DNA of 64,000 bases from CAZLMW01 sp964560875. GTDB taxonomy: Bacteria; Myxococcota_A; UBA9042. How positions within the stretch are numbered: the first letter of the stretch is position 1; every line of letters begins with the position of its first letter. The stretch is taken from assembly GCA_964560875.1 (NCBI GenBank), contig CAZLMW010000007.1:1-64000 (forward strand), written 5' to 3'. The notes beneath the pieces are model-generated. The model worked only from the letters and a program-made list of their open reading frames with translations. It did no database searches and was not told the DNA's origin. This document shows positions 62,010 through 64,000 of this stretch, in pieces. Made by a program: the position numbers and the translations under genes.

Positions 62010-63992
62010 GTGCCGAACACACCTCCAAATCCGACCGACCTGCCCGACGATATTCCAGAGGGACCTGCTCCTTCCGGTCGAAAGTCACGCAAGCACCGTT
62101 CGACCTTGCTCGGCACGCTGCCCGAAGGCGCCAATGTCGGCGCCGGTGAAGCCCTGTCCGACGCCGAAGACAACGATGAAGCGACCAAGGCGTTCGTGCT
62201 CACACCCGAGCTCCTCGCGCGGATGGGCGAAGACCCCGCGAGTTCCCCGCTCAACGCTGTGACCGACGCGCTTGGTGCGTCTAGCGCGGCCGCTCCGAGC
62301 GCACCCGCCTCGACCAACGCGCCTCACGATCTGCCCGACAGCCTGCCCGAAGACAACGAGCGCACGGTGGCGTTTACCCCGCCGGCCGAGCTCTTCGACG
62401 ACGACAGCCCGCTGCACCGGCACGCTGCGACCACCGCGTACGTTCCCGATTCACCCCAAGCGCCGACACCAGCCGCGGCGGCTCCGGTGGCCGGCGGGCT
62501 CGGTTTGCCCGGCGCATCCGACGCTCCAGCAGCCGAGGCGGGTGATAATCGTCACGCCGCCACCGAGGCGTACGTTCCCGACGATCTGCCATCTGCCGGG
62601 CCGCCGGCATCCCCGTCGACCCTGCCGCTCGCGGTCCAACCGGGGCCCGACGCCGTCCAGCCAGCCCCAGCCCCGCCAAATGCCGCACCGCCACCTGCCG
62701 CGCCGCCAGTCGCCGCACCGCCCTACGCCGCACCAACCGGATCGGCGCCCTCCGCTCCTGCGCCTGCAGCCACTGCGACGAAAGAAGAAAAACCCGCGCC
62801 GCGCCGCGCGTCCGGTTCCAGCAAATCAGCGAAGGGCAAGAGCCTGCTCGAGGTCCTCAAGCAGAAGCGCACGCTGCCGACCGATGACGCCGTCAAGCTC
62901 ATCTGCAAGATCGCTAACAAGGTCCAGGAGCTGCACTCCGTCAACAAGTCGCACGGCGGTCTGACGCCCGCGCACATCCTCTTTGTGCCCGACCCGGACG
63001 GCGAGGTGGAGCTGGTCTCAGCCAAACGCGTCAAGGCCAAGGAGCGTTTCACCGCGCAATACGAGGCGCCCGAGATCAGCGGCAGCGTGCAAACAGAAAA
63101 CGTGATGCCGGCGCGCGCCGACGTGTACGCGCTTGGCTGCATGCTCTTCCAAGTGCTGACCGGCAAACCGCCGTTTCGTGCGCAGACCGCCGCGGACGTT
63201 CGCAAGCGCCACGCCAAGTTCGCCGTGCCCGCCGCCCGCCAGATCCGCGCCGACCTTGAAATCCCGCCTGCGCTCGAAGTCCAGCTGCAGCGCGCGCTTA
63301 AGAAACGTCCGGCGGACCGCCCGGCCAACGCTGGTGACTTCGCCCAGGCCATCGCCTACGCAACGGTCGACGACGACCGCGGCACTGTGCACTTGCAGGG
63401 CGACCAGGCCGCGCTGTTGCAGGAGCTGATCGAGCAGAAGACACAGAGTCGCAAGGTCGAACAGCAGGCCGCCGCTCGTAAGCTGCAGGCCGAAGAAGCC
63501 GAAAAACGAGCCGCCGAAGAAGCCAAGCTGGCCGCACAGCAGAAGAACCGCGCCGCCGAGCAAGCGCGCAAGGCCGAGGAAGAGAAGGCGCGCGCCGCAC
63601 AGGAATCCCGCCTCGCAGAAGAGCAGCAGGCCGCCGCTCAGCACAGCAAGAAGAAGTGGATCACGATCGCGGTCGCTGGGTTGTTGTTGGCGCTCGCCAC
63701 GCTCGGCGGCATGTACGCGTTTGGCGTCTTCGACCACATCGTCGTGGAAAAGCACGAGAAGATCGTCGAGGTCGAAAAGGAAAAGATCGTCGAGAAGGAA
63801 AAGATCGTCGAAAAGAAGGTCTTCGTCGACGGTGGCACGCGGGTCATCTACGTCGAGAAAGATGCCGGCCCCAACAAGCCCAAGACGCGCATCAAGTACA
63901 TCACCAAGACCGTGGTCAAAAAGGCCACCAAGAAAGCGCTCAAGAAGAAGCCGCCGCCCGCCAAGCCGTCCGACGGCCCCGTCGTCTTTTGA
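62010..63992 (+). CDS. Membrane pseudokinase, kinase C-lobe remnant
   Basis: The 660-residue protein has a 270-residue Pro/Ala/Asp-rich disordered N-terminus with two short ATTAYVPD/ATEAYVPD repeats. A kinase-like region (about 275-450) has lost its N-lobe, and the catalytic loop reads HGGLTPAH (His315) instead of HRDLKPxN, but ADVYALGCMLFQVLTGKPPF is kept (about 370-390). A Gln/Glu/Ala coiled coil, one membrane helix (about 549-571) and a periplasmic tail of VEKEKIVEKEK repeats (about 580-610) complete the protein. The GTG start has GAAGG upstream. It resembles the larger pseudokinase at 35065-38214 in layout. Confidence 0.78.
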   Translation: MPNTPPNPTDLPDDIPEGPAPSGRKSRKHRSTLLGTLPEGANVGAGEALSDAEDNDEATKAFVLTPELLARMGEDPASSPLNAVTDALGASSAAAPSAPASTNAPHDLPDSLPEDNERTVAFTPPAELFDDDSPLHRHAATTAYVPDSPQAPTPAAAAPVAGGLGLPGASDAPAAEAGDNRHAATEAYVPDDLPSAGPPASPSTLPLAVQPGPDAVQPAPAPPNAAPPPAAPPVAAPPYAAPTGSAPSAPAPAATATKEEKPAPRRASGSSKSAKGKSLLEVLKQKRTLPTDDAVKLICKIANKVQELHSVNKSHGGLTPAHILFVPDPDGEVELVSAKRVKAKERFTAQYEAPEISGSVQTENVMPARADVYALGCMLFQVLTGKPPFRAQTAADVRKRHAKFAVPAARQIRADLEIPPALEVQLQRALKKRPADRPANAGDFAQAIAYATVDDDRGTVHLQGDQAALLQELIEQKTQSRKVEQQAAARKLQAEEAEKRAAEEAKLAAQQKNRAAEQARKAEEEKARAAQESRLAEEQQAAAQHSKKKWITIAVAGLLLALATLGGMYAFGVFDHIVVEKHEKIVEVEKEKIVEKEKIVEKKVFVDGGTRVIYVEKDAGPNKPKTRIKYITKTVVKKATKKALKKKPPPAKPSDGPVVF

Positions 63993-64000
63993 TCGCCTCT

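Overview
The window is GC-rich bacterial chromosome. It carries dense Gram-negative gene content, no rRNA or tRNA gene that I could find, and two runs of exactly 100 N (12054-12153 and 19942-20041) that mark assembly gaps inside tandem repeats. Several traits point to a Myxococcota-like (deltaproteobacterial) lineage. These are many lipoproteins with Asp/Thr/Ser/Gly/Ala-repeat linkers after the lipobox Cys, an FHA-domain sigma54 activator, kinase-like proteins with degenerate catalytic motifs, a pseudo-receiver fused to long acidic repeats, Kelch-like, beta-helix and matrixin secreted proteins, and a low-oxygen cytochrome bd pair. The assignment is inferred from gene content only.

Layout. 1-8 kb: minus-strand surface lipoproteins (Cys-rich, PHB-depolymerase-like, a giant beta-helix protein) around pckA. 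8-10.3 kb: cydAB. 10.5-12.8 kb: pseudo-receiver/acidic-repeat/coiled-coil protein with the first gap. 13-19.9 kb: ffh, a twin-YHS lipoprotein, a 23S rRNA uracil-methyltransferase, a Tat-type DUF1513 lipoprotein, a DUF188 protein and an outer-membrane barrel. 19.9-24.1 kb: a collapsed tandem array (second gap) and fatty-acid beta-oxidation genes fadA and fadN. 24.2-32.4 kb: a long minus-strand run dnaN-recF-murA-proB-NRDE-Kelch-hydrolase with overlapping or abutting stops and starts. 32.4-39.1 kb: two coupled lipoproteins, a 1049-residue pseudokinase and a small coiled-coil lipoprotein. 39.2-43.1 kb: rpmH-rnpA-yidD-yidC-jag on the minus strand. 43.7-49.2 kb: dnaA, a probable oriC, trxB, murI, a matrixin-type protease and efp. 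49.2-56 kb: TPR and coiled-coil proteins, an RluA-family pseudouridine synthase and a Wzy-type O-antigen ligase/TPR protein. 56.3-64 kb: an unknown protein coupled to an FHA-sigma54 activator, a barrel protein, a putative sigma54-driven small RNA, an ArnT/PMT-type glycosyltransferase and a second pseudokinase.

How the genes fit together. The 28-49 kb part is the replication-origin neighbourhood: dnaA, dnaN, recF and the rpmH-rnpA-yidD-yidC-jag block, with DnaA boxes on the trxB side of dnaA. Envelope building is represented by murA, murI, yidC, the Wzy protein and the ArnT-type transferase. Central and energy metabolism is represented by pckA, cydAB, fadA/fadN and proB.

The observations I rate highest are: a sigma54 promoter, a perfect palindrome and an intrinsic terminator arranged as a free-standing small-RNA gene about 0.9 kb downstream of the FHA-sigma54 activator; a roughly 190-bp interspersed hairpin repeat present twice, one copy of which supplies the C-terminus of an rRNA methyltransferase; the pseudo-receiver/acidic-repeat protein; and a MurA with Asp in place of the fosfomycin-target Cys.
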